The position numbers and the translations under genes are program-made. Shown here piece by piece: positions 7,801-16,141 of a DNA stretch of 64,000 nucleotides; within the stretch, counting starts at the first letter, position 1; every line of letters begins with the position of its first letter. Under the pieces are notes generated by a model. It saw nothing but the letters and a program-made list of their open reading frames with translations, was not told where the DNA came from and did no database searches. Source of the stretch: Bacillota bacterium (lineage in GTDB: Bacteria > Bacillota > Negativicutes > Sporomusales > Sporomusaceae); the NCBI GenBank assembly GCA_017889705.1, contig JAGGAB010000042.1, positions 1 through 64,000 of the forward strand. The letters are read 5' to 3'.

Positions 7801-9215
7801 ATAAGAGCCGAAAATGCCTTGTAGGGTATCCCACTCACACTGCCTGCAGTCAGATTAACCGTAGCCATTCCCTGGGTGGAGTTCCAGTCGTTTAGCTGAC
7901 CGTTGACCGCAAGATTAATTTGCCCTCGTCCACTTACCACCATAGGCAAATCCCGGATTGCCGCAACATCTAAATTTTCACCGGCAAGTTGCAATTGGTA
8001 ACGATTGCTGGTAGTAGCAAAGTCTCCTTTGCCTTTTACCTGTCCACCCAGCATATCGACAGAAAATTGATCAATAGTAATGATATTACCAGCCAATCGA
8101 ATAGCAGCCTGGGCTGCTTTCACAGGATATGCGGCAATGGTTGCCTCAGCTGTAGAAATTTTAGCCGCAACAAAAGGATCATCAAATGTCCCTGTGACCA
8201 TGGCATCAAACTTTATCTTGCCGATAAAAGGCAGTTTATCGTTAATAGCAAGCGGATCAAAACCTGGCGAAGTTGCTTTAAGGTTAAATACCGGAGTGTC
8301 TCCAGCAATGCCGATTTTGCCATACGCAGTTACCGGTTGACCGGCTACCTTGGCATGCCCTCCCAATATGTACACATTTTCATTAGTAAAACTAATCTCG
8401 CCCTGCGCCTCTGCCACAGTAATCCCTGAAGTCTGCAGCGCTATATTATCTAGTTCAAAATTTCCGGCATAACGCATGCCTGCCGGGCTGGTAGTAACGG
8501 TAAAATCCAGTTGTTTAAGCACTCCGTCTGTAAACTTGAGTTCTGTACCAGCAGGCAGCAAAGCCTCATAATCAGCCGGGTTAATAGTATCAGCTTTAAG
8601 GGTCAGCCACAGGCTGCTTTTTGCATTGTTAAGCGAACCTTGCAAGGCTAGCGGATAACCGTTATGGGTCAAAACCACGCTTGCATCCACGGTTTGACTG
8701 CCTTTGACTGCAAACTGGCCATCAACTTTATTAAATTGCCACATACCTTTAGACGAACGTACTTGAATATCGCCCTGTTCCAGTATTACATTACCGTTGA
8801 ATTCAGGACTGTCAGGCTTAGATTCTTGCTTTAAACACTCAAAATTCCAAGTACCATCTGTTTCTTCAATCAAAGTAAGGCTTGCCTGAGTAAGCGTGAT
8901 TTTTTTCAAGGCATCAATGGCTGTTTTATCTCGCAACAAACTAAGCAAGTTATACTGAATGGTAACTTGCTTTATAGCCGCCATTTCACGGCCTTGCTTA
9001 TCAAATAGTATTACATCATCCACAGCAGCAGAAGTAATCCCTGCTGTATGCAGTTTTCCTATAGTAACCTGGATTCCCAGGGATTCGGTTAATTGCGCAG
9101 CCAAGGTTGCTTCCACTTTGGCAAAAACAGTCTGACGATAGCCAGACCACCATCCAATAGCAACCATAGCAGCTACCAATACTATAACCGTTAAAGCGAT
9201 AGCTTTATTTCGCAT
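4890..9215 (-). CDS. tamB: TamB (DUF490) AsmA-like bridge protein
   Basis: TamB proteins span the periplasm and, with an Omp85 partner, serve outer-membrane assembly or phospholipid transport. The 1441-residue protein begins with a membrane anchor (residues 4-25), then AsmA-like N-terminal sequence and very long repetitive beta-strand segments (G-x-I-T-G-T-L/D-N-P-x-V pattern recurring through 200-1150), as expected for the lipid-binding groove. The last 300 residues are the DUF490/TamB signature region (RVEARRGTVKYL, ITSDPAMSQQEIMSIL-like sequence) and finish in an aromatic, barrel-like end (RIKF). GGAGG precedes the ATG. No tamA is present in the window, so BamA, 1.7 kb downstream, is the likely partner. 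Confidence 0.95.
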   Translation of the reverse strand: MRNKAIALTVIVLVAAMVAIGWWSGYRQTVFAKVEATLAAQLTESLGIQVTIGKLHTAGITSAAVDDVILFDKQGREMAAIKQVTIQYNLLSLLRDKTAIDALKKITLTQASLTLIEETDGTWNFECLKQESKPDSPEFNGNVILEQGDIQVRSSKGMWQFNKVDGQFAVKGSQTVDASVVLTHNGYPLALQGSLNNAKSSLWLTLKADTINPADYEALLPAGTELKFTDGVLKQLDFTVTTSPAGMRYAGNFELDNIALQTSGITVAEAQGEISFTNENVYILGGHAKVAGQPVTAYGKIGIAGDTPVFNLKATSPGFDPLAINDKLPFIGKIKFDAMVTGTFDDPFVAAKISTAEATIAAYPVKAAQAAIRLAGNIITIDQFSVDMLGGQVKGKGDFATTSNRYQLQLAGENLDVAAIRDLPMVVSGRGQINLAVNGQLNDWNSTQGMATVNLTAGSVSGIPYKAFSALIERSGGQTVIEYCNGVLPTGVIAASGTIRDEQLAIKVSGQGIELQDIPHATVKDINFAGVTSFEGEITGTLAAPLLALNFDIAELKAKEQVLGHAAGKLTANSQQVVLEEVLLANGNATHTANGTVLLTGSEPELNLKVITHAARAETIARLLKADFTLTGNVEHELLLTGALDNPVVQGKIKLTQGSLYGQLIARAEGTYERKDGALIVHKLDVVSLGATMHLAGTVAPDNSLNFAVDAKNIRLARLRVKYPYPVSGRVNINGQVTGTMENPRLAGQLDGTSILLNGQEIKDIFAQFNYQGGYADIPDLHFSQETGRYAFTGAADLNTKEVDGMLKVENGELDGILAIANVPERGIHGRLNGEISLHGTVDNPIVLLRGAIAGGKIKNYSLDNIDIDAELRNRVITINQFKGRQGAEGVLVAKGQADLNGAIDMEVGGLDIETGILPALFDTTVETKGKFSFNVQATGATSDPNIAVSLDSRNGSIANAEFDNLYGLFIYNQGSIHVNQLFLERGPYRASAYGIVPLKALNSQGRREADITDRMDLKLRLDNADLRILPMLTKEVAWGSGPTTGEITVGGTLAQPTLNGRLTVVNGTIKLKQLNDPIQNLGVDIQFQDDTITVNEFGGKMGGGSFALNGSARLNGLGFDNYNLALNLNRLGIKHKYFAGPLAGVVSLTSEQGKPLLSGKLNIEDATINIPVVPEGGEFDWDAGLDVEIVLGNKVRMYNSYLYDFRADGKIKLAGTVQKPRATGRVEARRGTVKYLTNRFNIESGSAEFVQRQSIIPIIRLNASAKLQQTRVNLSINGPATAMELTLTSDPAMSQQEIMSILTLRGGDFSKANNGSDSVLGRDALVNLLDAGLQMRFIAEIENTMQSALGVDEFRFVKSSIFDAYSQKSSKDNSDSDFRGYNLEIGKYLTDKLLLSYTWDLDQNKNSMSLRYDLNKRISVGGTFGGINDGLFIIETRIKF

Positions 9216-9357
9216 TGTGCGCCTCCTCGGTTCGGTAGTGGTTATTTTCGACGCAGCAGTTATATCTTCCTTTATGGCTTAGCTGGGAAATTTTCTATAC
9301 TAAGTAAAAAGCTGCATCTAGCTTGCCTCGCAAAAACTGACTGCAATAAAGAACGAA

Positions 9358-9388
9358 GGGATGTTTTGACCTGCTGTCAAAACATCCC
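9358..9388 (-). terminator. Hairpin terminator after the tolC-family gene
   Basis: A perfect 13-bp stem GGGATGTTTTGAC / GTCAAAACATCCC with a 5-base loop, followed on the minus strand by a T-rich run (TTCGTTCTTTATTG). It lies between the TolC-family gene stop and tamB, and probably ends the mlaEFD-tolC transcript. Confidence 0.8.
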
Positions 9389-9426
9389 CTGCTATAGTCA
9401 AACAAATTTCAGTTAGCGTTATTGCG

Positions 9427-10779
9427 CTATTTCACGGCAATACCCATTGCTTTATCAAGTTTTGCCCGGCTGGTATTATAGTCGTACAAAGCCTGAACAT
9501 AATTGGTTTTAGCAGTAGTCAGCGCAACCTGGGAATCAATAACGTCCAGATTGGTACCAACGCCGGCACTATAGCGAACCTGGGCAATCTTGTAGTCTTC
9601 TTCACCTTTGATTACCGCAACATTACTGGTTTCAATCCGTTTTTCGGCTTCCAACATATTAAGATATGCCTGACGGACTTCCAGCTGAGTACTATCCTTG
9701 GCCTGACGCAGTTGTTCTTTTGCTTTGTTGTGTTCAGCCTCGGCACCTCTGACCTGCCCTTTGGTTAAGCCGGAATCAAATAGGTTGTAGCTGGCACTGA
9801 CACCAACTGACCAAGTGTTTTTATCAGTCCCGGGATACTCGCTATCACTCCAGTTTTCCGAGGCGGTAGCAGCTATCGATAATTTACTGCCGCTTTCGGC
9901 GACCCTAATTTGGGCTTTGGCAACCTCAACATTGGTTTGCGCCTGAGCGAGATCAGGCCGGTTACTTAGTGCAAAAGTAATGCACTCTTCTAGGGCCTTA
10001 TCAAATTTTTGGTATTTAAGCTCGTCTTTAACCACAAGCTGGGTAGCAAGCGGCAAACTGATAATATTATTCAAATTGGATACAGCAAGTTCATACGAGT
10101 TTTTGGCGATAATTAAATTTTGTTCGGCATCGGCTTTTTCTACCTCTGAGCGCAGTACATCTGATTTTGCTACTGTGCCGGCATTGTATTGGGCTTCAAC
10201 ATTTTTCAAATGCGCAGTAAGTCTGTCTAAGGACTCTTCTCTTAGACTAACAAGATTACGGGTCTGCAAAATGCTGTAGTACCCGGTAGTTGCATTAAGC
10301 TTAATTTGCTGCTGAGTATCGGTTACACCTAAATCAGCCGATTTTGCTGCCAGCTTGGCTTTATCAATAGTGCCTTCCAGTTTACCGCCAGTGTATAATG
10401 GCAGACTCAGATTAACACTGTTAGTATAGCGGGTTGTAAAGTATTCCGGAACAGTAATTTTTTTAGGAGGGTTTATTAAAGCATAGTCATAAACATAAGT
10501 ACTTGATTCCGCTGTTTTATACCGGCTGAAGCTGTGATCAAAAGTAAGCGACGGTCCTCTGCCAGCCCGCGCAACACTGACATCCCAGTTTGCCTTATCC
10601 AGTTCTGATTCCGAAATTTTAATAGCCGGGTTACTTTTAAGTGCCATTTCAATGGCTTGATCAAGCGTCAGTTCAACCGGCGCCGCAAAGCCGGGAAGCG
10701 CCGCAGACAGCAGCATCGTACCGGTAAGTAAAGCCGCAGCTTGTTTCGGCATGCGTCCGAAAAATATATTTTTTGCCAT
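9427..10779 (-). CDS. TolC-family outer-membrane channel protein
   Basis: The 450-residue product has a signal peptide (residues 1-33, cleavage near FAA-PVE) and two outer-membrane efflux protein repeats rich in long helices: LTLDQAIEMALKSNPAIKI opens the first, and FALSNRPDLAQAQTNVEVAKAQ the second, typical of TolC-type trimeric channels. I take the ATG at 10779, which begins the signal peptide, with GGAGG eleven bases upstream; an upstream extension to 10884 would add 35 unlike residues and run through an operator-like site. It follows mlaD and precedes tamB. In Negativicutes a tolC-like gene is commonly next to mla genes; whether it works with Mla or with another exporter is not visible. 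Confidence 0.93.
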   Translation of the reverse strand: MAKNIFFGRMPKQAAALLTGTMLLSAALPGFAAPVELTLDQAIEMALKSNPAIKISESELDKANWDVSVARAGRGPSLTFDHSFSRYKTAESSTYVYDYALINPPKKITVPEYFTTRYTNSVNLSLPLYTGGKLEGTIDKAKLAAKSADLGVTDTQQQIKLNATTGYYSILQTRNLVSLREESLDRLTAHLKNVEAQYNAGTVAKSDVLRSEVEKADAEQNLIIAKNSYELAVSNLNNIISLPLATQLVVKDELKYQKFDKALEECITFALSNRPDLAQAQTNVEVAKAQIRVAESGSKLSIAATASENWSDSEYPGTDKNTWSVGVSASYNLFDSGLTKGQVRGAEAEHNKAKEQLRQAKDSTQLEVRQAYLNMLEAEKRIETSNVAVIKGEEDYKIAQVRYSAGVGTNLDVIDSQVALTTAKTNYVQALYDYNTSRAKLDKAMGIAVK

Positions 10780-10808
10780 GGAATATATGACCTCCTTGAC
10801 GTTATCGC

Positions 10809-10836
10809 AAATTATCCATTCTGACTGTTCAGTCAA
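10809..10836 (-). promoter_or_regulatory. Candidate promoter with overlapping operator upstream of the tolC-family gene
   Basis: On the minus strand TTGACT (10831-10836) is followed after 16 bases by TAATTT (10809-10814). The -35 overlaps a perfect dyad TGACTG-TT-CAGTCA at 10822-10835, the size and shape of a TetR-family operator. It lies 30-57 bp upstream of the ATG. The -10 is poor, and no TetR gene is nearby. Confidence 0.4.
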
Positions 10837-10886
10837 ACACTTACTATTATAGGTGCATCCCCTACCAGTGTCAATGCATGCCACAC

Positions 10887-12158
10887 TTAGAATGAACGCT
10901 TTATGCCATAATAGGAAGCTCTTTCATCATGCTTGTTAATATTATCGGTCTGGGTTATTAAAAAAGTATCTGGTGCCAGTTGATACTGGGTACGCAGTTT
11001 AACCCGGACATCATTAGGATCATAGGCATCAAGCGACAAGCGCAACTCTTTGCCCAGTTTAGTATCTAAGCCAACACCAACTTTATTGTCGATAATGCCC
11101 AAACGCTGGTTCATGGCCGGACCACTTTTTCCCATTTGCAGGTTGAGTTTATTATCTTCACCGATTTCGCTGACGCCAACAACCGCAAAATCACTGGGTG
11201 AAGTGCTAATGGTAATATTGGCATTGCTCATATATTTTTGATTATCCGGATCATATAGCGCATCAATACTAGCCTCGGTTTTAATGTTTGCAACCTTATC
11301 TAGCATTTTGTTGGCCTTGGCTGATGCATCACGGGCATTTCGCAGTGTTTCTTTAAGATTTTTGGAGGTCTCAGGATCTGTAACAACCCCCTCTAATGCG
11401 GCTGCCATCTTTTCAACCCGATAGCTGGTTTGCTTAATGGCCTGGATAGTCTCTCTCAGGTCTCTGGCAGTCTGCCCATTGTTGTCAACATCAGCAATCA
11501 TGCCGTTCACTCGGGCAGCTGTATTGTTGAGGCTTACTGACATGGATTTTAGGTTGCTAACCATTGAAGTTACATCACCATGGCTTGCATCAGCCAGCAT
11601 GGCCAGTGTAGTTGTGAGCCGATTTAAGTTTTCAGTTATATCCCGTGTATTTAACGCAGCTTCCTTAAGAGCTGCGCGGACTTTTTCATCGCCCATTACA
11701 TCGTTAAATGCCTGCATTAATGTCTTTACTTCAGCAAGTACCTCATTAGCAGCTACCATGAGTTCATCCATGCCCTGCGGATTATCGCCGTAAACTTTGT
11801 CATGCGGAGCTAAAAAACCTTGGACGTCCCGGGGCGGCGAAACGTTAATAAACTTTTCCCCTAGCAGCCCGTCTGATCCGATAACAAATTTTGAACCTAC
11901 CGGAATCTTCACGCCCGGTTTGAGCAAAATATCGGCCACAACACCATCATTCACTATCCGCACATCGGCAACCTTGCCAACATCAACGCCTGCATAACGA
12001 ACAACATTGCCAGGCTTCAGCCCGCTTACCTGTCCAAACACGGCCTGGAGCGGATATCCTTTATCACCTAGTGTTATATCACTTAAAAAAACAATCATCC
12101 CCGCAAGTAAAGCAAGCCCAGCCAGCGTTATGGCACCTACTTTTGCTTCTGTATTCAT
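10887..12158 (-). CDS. mlaD: MlaD-like MCE-domain protein with coiled-coil and barrel-like C-terminus
   Basis: MCE proteins bind lipids for Mla-type phospholipid transport between membranes. After one membrane anchor (about 8-27) the MCE domain runs from about 38 to 115 ([36 protein letters not shown]). Residues 120-290 are long amphipathic helices, and 320-423 are alternating beta strands ([20 protein letters not shown]) ending in [10 protein letters not shown], like an outer-membrane barrel terminus. At 423 residues it is more than twice E. coli MlaD. The same architecture, an inner-membrane MCE protein with its own outer-membrane barrel, has been reported for Veillonella parvula. Its ATG overlaps the mlaF stop by four bases. 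Confidence 0.93.
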   Translation of the reverse strand: MNTEAKVGAITLAGLALLAGMIVFLSDITLGDKGYPLQAVFGQVSGLKPGNVVRYAGVDVGKVADVRIVNDGVVADILLKPGVKIPVGSKFVIGSDGLLGEKFINVSPPRDVQGFLAPHDKVYGDNPQGMDELMVAANEVLAEVKTLMQAFNDVMGDEKVRAALKEAALNTRDITENLNRLTTTLAMLADASHGDVTSMVSNLKSMSVSLNNTAARVNGMIADVDNNGQTARDLRETIQAIKQTSYRVEKMAAALEGVVTDPETSKNLKETLRNARDASAKANKMLDKVANIKTEASIDALYDPDNQKYMSNANITISTSPSDFAVVGVSEIGEDNKLNLQMGKSGPAMNQRLGIIDNKVGVGLDTKLGKELRLSLDAYDPNDVRVKLRTQYQLAPDTFLITQTDNINKHDERASYYGIKRSF

Positions 12159-12913
12159 GCTCTGGACCTCCCTTGACTTTCCGGTAAAACACTTCCGCCC
12201 CGGATAAACTTAACAATAACCGGATTTTCCGACTGCCTGATCATATCAGGCGTGCCGGTTTCGATAATGGTTCCACCATAAATCATGGCAATCCGGTCAG
12301 CAATAGCAAAAACACTTGACATATCATGTGTTACAACCACCGATGTGGAATCAATCATCCGGCGTGTACTGACAATCAGCCTGTCGATGGTATTGGACAT
12401 AATCGGGTCCAGACCGGCTGTAGGTTCATCATACAAAACAATATGTGGATCAATCGCTATCGCCCTAGCCAGGCTAACCCGCTTTTTCATACCGCCAGAC
12501 AGTTCATTAGGCATAGTTTTTTCCTGGCCTCTAAGTCCAACCATCCGTAGTTTACGCCGCACTGTCCGTGCAATCTCTTCTTCCGGCAAGTTGGTATGCT
12601 GCCGCAAACCGAAAGCAACATTTTCTCCCACTGTCATGGAGTCAAACAGGGCAGAGTATTGAAAAACCATACCCATTTCCAGACGTACTTCATTAAGCTG
12701 GTCTTCTGTCATACCGGTAATTTCCCTGCCATTCACCCAGATTTCCCCGCTGGTCGGTTTTAGAAGACCGATAATTAACCTGAGTAAAGTACTTTTTCCC
12801 GAGCCGCTCGGCCCGATTATAACCATGATTTCCCCTTTTTCAATGGTAAGGTTAATGTCTTTGAGGATTTGTTTTCCCCGCATATTTACATTGACATTAA
12901 CAAGCTTGATCAT
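12155..12913 (-). CDS. mlaF: MlaF-like ABC transporter ATPase
   Basis: ATP-binding subunit of the Mla phospholipid transporter. Walker A is GPSGSGKST, the Q-loop [14 protein letters not shown], the ABC signature LSGGMKKR and Walker [14 protein letters not shown], followed by the switch His in VVTHD. The length (252 aa) fits the family. The ATG at 12913 is chosen because GAGGT lies five bases before it; the ATG at 12925 has no ribosome site. It lies between mlaE (33 bp upstream) and mlaD (overlapping). Confidence 0.95.
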   Translation of the reverse strand: MIKLVNVNVNMRGKQILKDINLTIEKGEIMVIIGPSGSGKSTLLRLIIGLLKPTSGEIWVNGREITGMTEDQLNEVRLEMGMVFQYSALFDSMTVGENVAFGLRQHTNLPEEEIARTVRRKLRMVGLRGQEKTMPNELSGGMKKRVSLARAIAIDPHIVLYDEPTAGLDPIMSNTIDRLIVSTRRMIDSTSVVVTHDMSSVFAIADRIAMIYGGTIIETGTPDMIRQSENPVIVKFIRGGSVLPESQGRSRA

Positions 12914-12946
12914 ATTGGACCTCATTTCTATGGCCTGCCTGGGCTA

Positions 12947-13717
12947 TTACCGATAGAGCGCCACTGATAAAAAATAATTGCTGACAAAAATTAAGATAAT
13001 CGACAACACTACCGAACCTGTTGTTGCCTGCCCTACACCTTCGGCGCCCTGCGCGGTTGTCAAGCCTTTATAACAGCCGATAATGGCAACAATAGTGCCA
13101 AATACCATAGCCTTAACTAATCCACCAATAATATCGTGTGGGACGGCAAATACATCAATAGAATTTAGAAAAGTATAAGGACTAATACTGGCAGACGTTG
13201 TCGCAATTACATAACCGCCAATAATGCCAATGACATTGGCAAAAACCACCAAAAGCGGCAGCATAAGCATACAGGCCAGCATGCGCGGCACTACCAAGTA
13301 GGCAACCGGATTTACCGCCATGACCCGCAAAGCATCAATCTGCTCGGTTACTTTCATCGAGCCAATTTCTGCAGTAATGGCAGCCCCAACCCGCCCGGCA
13401 AACACCACACCAGTTAGCACCGGCGATAATTCTCTTCCCATAGCAATTGCCACCATGCCGCCAACCGACGATTGGGCTCCATATTTAACAAATTCATGGG
13501 CAGTCTGTATAGTCATAACCATTCCGGTAAATAACATGGTTAACAACACAATCGGCAGTGAATCAGCTCCCAAATGTGCCATTTGCCTAAGCAGCAGTTT
13601 AGCATCAAACTGACGCAGATTATAGAAGGTCTGCCCAAACAGAATTAGAATTGTTCCTATATTTTCTAAAACCCCAAGTACTATTGTACCGGTACGGGCG
13701 AAAAGAGTAATCAGCAT
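12947..13717 (-). CDS. mlaE: MlaE-like ABC transporter permease
   Basis: Membrane subunit of the Mla phospholipid transporter. The 256-residue protein has the family's hydrophobic segments (about 45-75, 140-185, 200-250) and the conserved cytoplasmic core AMGRELSPVLTGVVFAGRVG followed by AAITAEIGSMKVTEQIDAL, the MlaE hallmark. GGAG precedes the ATG. It heads the mlaE-mlaF-mlaD-tolC run, so this is a complete inner-membrane complex apart from an MlaB-type STAS subunit, which is not visible here. Confidence 0.95.
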   Translation of the reverse strand: MLITLFARTGTIVLGVLENIGTILILFGQTFYNLRQFDAKLLLRQMAHLGADSLPIVLLTMLFTGMVMTIQTAHEFVKYGAQSSVGGMVAIAMGRELSPVLTGVVFAGRVGAAITAEIGSMKVTEQIDALRVMAVNPVAYLVVPRMLACMLMLPLLVVFANVIGIIGGYVIATTSASISPYTFLNSIDVFAVPHDIIGGLVKAMVFGTIVAIIGCYKGLTTAQGAEGVGQATTGSVVLSIILIFVSNYFLSVALYR

Positions 13718-13863
13718 CTCTCTGCTCCTTACTTGGATGATGACTAATATTATTCAATATTTATTTGAAATTCCCTCCTGGCAGAGAGTTAATTTAATTT
13801 CTCCGCATACCATAAACCCATAATCTTCCTATACCTAACAACTAGTCGTTACTCCTAAAATGA

Positions 13864-13897
13864 CAAAGAGAAGCCGAAATTCATCGGCTTCTCTTTG
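13864..13897 (-). terminator. Hairpin after the S55 peptidase gene
   Basis: A 14-bp perfect stem CAAAGAGAAGCCGA / TCGGCTTCTCTTTG with a 6-base loop sits three bases beyond the stop codon. The T-run is better on the plus strand (TTTTTATTTTT), weaker on the minus strand (TCATTTTAGG); it likely ends the glycosidase-lipoyl-S55 transcript before mlaE. Confidence 0.65.
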
Positions 13898-13900
13898 TTT

Positions 13901-15781
13901 TTATTTTTGTACATTCAGAACAATCTGGGTATCACCATCAATAATGTAGTCAGTAGTGATACATACTTTTTTCTCAGCTTCGGTGGCTTTAGCTGCTTTT
14001 GCGGCTGAATTTCCACTTCCGGCTACCATTTTATTGGCAGTAGTCTGTGAAGTCGGGGTAGGATTTGTTTCAAATTTCTCGGTCATTTTCTTCGGAGTAT
14101 TTCCCTCACCAGACTGCGCGGCATCCGGAATACCCATATCAATGACTTCTACCACAATATCATTATTGCGGTCGCGCTTAAGCAACTCGGTAACGGCCTC
14201 TTCCAATGATTTGGGACGAGGTTTAATAAATAGCTTTGTTAAATCTTCTTCACCGGCTTGGCGTTTGGTTAACAACTGAGCCAAAGATACCATACCGCCG
14301 CCCCGCACTGCTAGCGCCATCGTTCCCGGTTGCTGCTCTTTGGGTACTGTATAAGTAATGTGGCGGGTAATCGCCTCACTCCGGTAAGGTTTGAGTTTAA
14401 CGGTAATATCTACTTTGTCACCAGGCTTAACATTGGTGGTCTTTGGTTTGGCTTCAGTAATGGTAGCTGTCTGCCGACTACTATCAATGGCGACATTTAC
14501 GTTAACATCCATGACATTAACGGCATTAAACTGATTGCCCGCCAGCAGGGTCAAGGCTTCATGCACTTCAGCCACGGCCATTTCGCCAATGTTTCCTTGG
14601 GTGTAAAACATATTGCTGCGTTTCATTGTTTGTCCGGGAATACCGGCTGCACTGATTTCAAAACTGACATTAGCCGTTCCTGAACCAATCCGGTCAGTCG
14701 TTTTTTCAATCGCATTAAAGATACTTACCGCCGACAATGTAGGCGCTAATTCTTCATCCTGAATAACCTGTACCCACATTTCATTAGTACGGTTCAGATT
14801 TTTATCGGTAACAGTAATGCGCACAGGCACAACGCCAGGAAATTTCCCCAGTTTGCCGGCAACACCGGCGCCTCTGTCTTGGTTAATTATACCGATTGCT
14901 TCTGTGGAGGTTCCTACTTTAAATGAATTCTCGAGGCCATTAATTACCGAATAAACATCGGCATCGGTAAGGAAGTAATTAGCTTTGCCCCGTTTAAGAA
15001 ACGGATGACCAAATGCCAGAATCTTATCGCCTTCCACATAAGTTACCGTTCCTAATGCGCCTACGCTGACATCACCACGGACTAACTGAACTCCCACTGT
15101 GTTGCCAGGTTCCACCGTTTTATAAGCAATTCCGTTATTGGTATCTGACACACTGCCACTAACAGCATACGGCGTAAGGTTATACGGCTTAAGCTTGTCT
15201 GATAGCATTTTCAGCGACTGTTCGCCAAACCCTGAAACCATAAGCGGAGTGGCCATAGACGTTTTTCCCGTCAAAGCAGCCAGCGCGGTGTCAACTGCGG
15301 CTGTGTCCGGAAACTCCAGCGGTTCCTGGGTCTGTTCTTTCTTCTCAGCTTGTCCGTCAGGCAGTTCCCATAGTTTTAACATATCGGCAATTGGGGTTAC
15401 CATACCAATCTTATGGTCGGTTAGCGGCCAGCCATAAGCAATCGCTCCTACCAATTTGCCATTAATGTATACCGGACTGCCGCTCATTCCCTGCGCAATC
15501 CCGCCGGTACGGTCAATCAGATCACCATAAGTACGCACCAACAGCAGATCGCCTGATGGCCCCTTTTGTTTCATAACTTCTAAAACTTCAACACCAAATT
15601 CTTCAATGGTATTACCTGAAACAACAGTTTTGGCAATACCATGCATTCCTTTGGTGATTTGGTCAACAGGCAAAAATTCAGGCGCAGCCTGGACATATGC
15701 AGTAGGCAACAGCAGAAAAACTGCTACCAGCGCTGCCAGGCAGCGCCTCATCAATATAGACAAGATATTCATCCTTCCCAA
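13901..15781 (-). CDS. SpoIVB-type S55 peptidase domain protein with long C-terminal extension
   Basis: Residues 1-33 are a signal peptide. Residues 34-140 carry the S55 peptidase core: a His in TKGMHGIAKTVVSGN (near 47) and the serine motif GIAQGMSGSPVYINGK (near 94-109), as in the sporulation protease SpoIVB. The PDZ domain of SpoIVB is absent; instead about 450 residues follow with a second related beta-rich part (DKILAFGHPFLKRGKANY). The TTG at 15781 touches the stop of the upstream gene; a TTG at 15763, eight bases from GGAAGGA, is equally plausible. The protein should act outside the cytoplasmic membrane. Its substrate is unknown, and the envelope-gene context suggests a role other than sigma-K activation. 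Confidence 0.88.
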   Translation of the reverse strand: MGRMNILSILMRRCLAALVAVFLLLPTAYVQAAPEFLPVDQITKGMHGIAKTVVSGNTIEEFGVEVLEVMKQKGPSGDLLLVRTYGDLIDRTGGIAQGMSGSPVYINGKLVGAIAYGWPLTDHKIGMVTPIADMLKLWELPDGQAEKKEQTQEPLEFPDTAAVDTALAALTGKTSMATPLMVSGFGEQSLKMLSDKLKPYNLTPYAVSGSVSDTNNGIAYKTVEPGNTVGVQLVRGDVSVGALGTVTYVEGDKILAFGHPFLKRGKANYFLTDADVYSVINGLENSFKVGTSTEAIGIINQDRGAGVAGKLGKFPGVVPVRITVTDKNLNRTNEMWVQVIQDEELAPTLSAVSIFNAIEKTTDRIGSGTANVSFEISAAGIPGQTMKRSNMFYTQGNIGEMAVAEVHEALTLLAGNQFNAVNVMDVNVNVAIDSSRQTATITEAKPKTTNVKPGDKVDITVKLKPYRSEAITRHITYTVPKEQQPGTMALAVRGGGMVSLAQLLTKRQAGEEDLTKLFIKPRPKSLEEAVTELLKRDRNNDIVVEVIDMGIPDAAQSGEGNTPKKMTEKFETNPTPTSQTTANKMVAGSGNSAAKAAKATEAEKKVCITTDYIIDGDTQIVLNVQK

Positions 15782-16093
15782 TTACCTTTTACGTGGTTCA
15801 ATTTTGACTAATACATCGCCTGTTTTGACTTTGTCGCCAGGTTTAACCAGTACTTCTCGGACAACCCCGTCAACATTGGCACGAACAGCAACCGCCGGTC
15901 CGGTAATGGTTTCTACATATACCAAAATATCACCTTCCCGCGCCGTAGCACCAATGGAAACAAGGCCTTTAGCCAGTACACTGCCTGACAGTACACCGCG
16001 CTGATCAACAGTCTGACCAGCCGCTAGTGACCAAGCAACCACACCAATAACCAAGAGTACGGTAATGGCGATAATACTTTTTTTATGAGCCAT
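15782..16093 (-). CDS. Small membrane-anchored biotinyl/lipoyl-like (barrel-sandwich hybrid) protein
   Basis: A 103-residue protein with one N-terminal membrane helix (about 6-26) and a single biotinyl/lipoyl-like fold (RANVDGVVREVLVKPGDKV then KTGDVLVKIE). The attachment lysine motif (E-A-M-K-M) is missing, so it is more like the half-motif of HlyD/RND adaptor proteins than a cofactor carrier. The ATG at 16093 has AGGTG six bases upstream. It abuts the S55 peptidase gene and follows the glycosidase gene; no partner transporter is adjacent, and function is unknown. Confidence 0.8.
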   Translation of the reverse strand: MAHKKSIIAITVLLVIGVVAWSLAAGQTVDQRGVLSGSVLAKGLVSIGATAREGDILVYVETITGPAVAVRANVDGVVREVLVKPGDKVKTGDVLVKIEPRKR

Positions 16094-16141
16094 ATATAAC
16101 ACCTGCCTTTCTATTTACGGAAAAGGCTCCTCCTACTTTCA

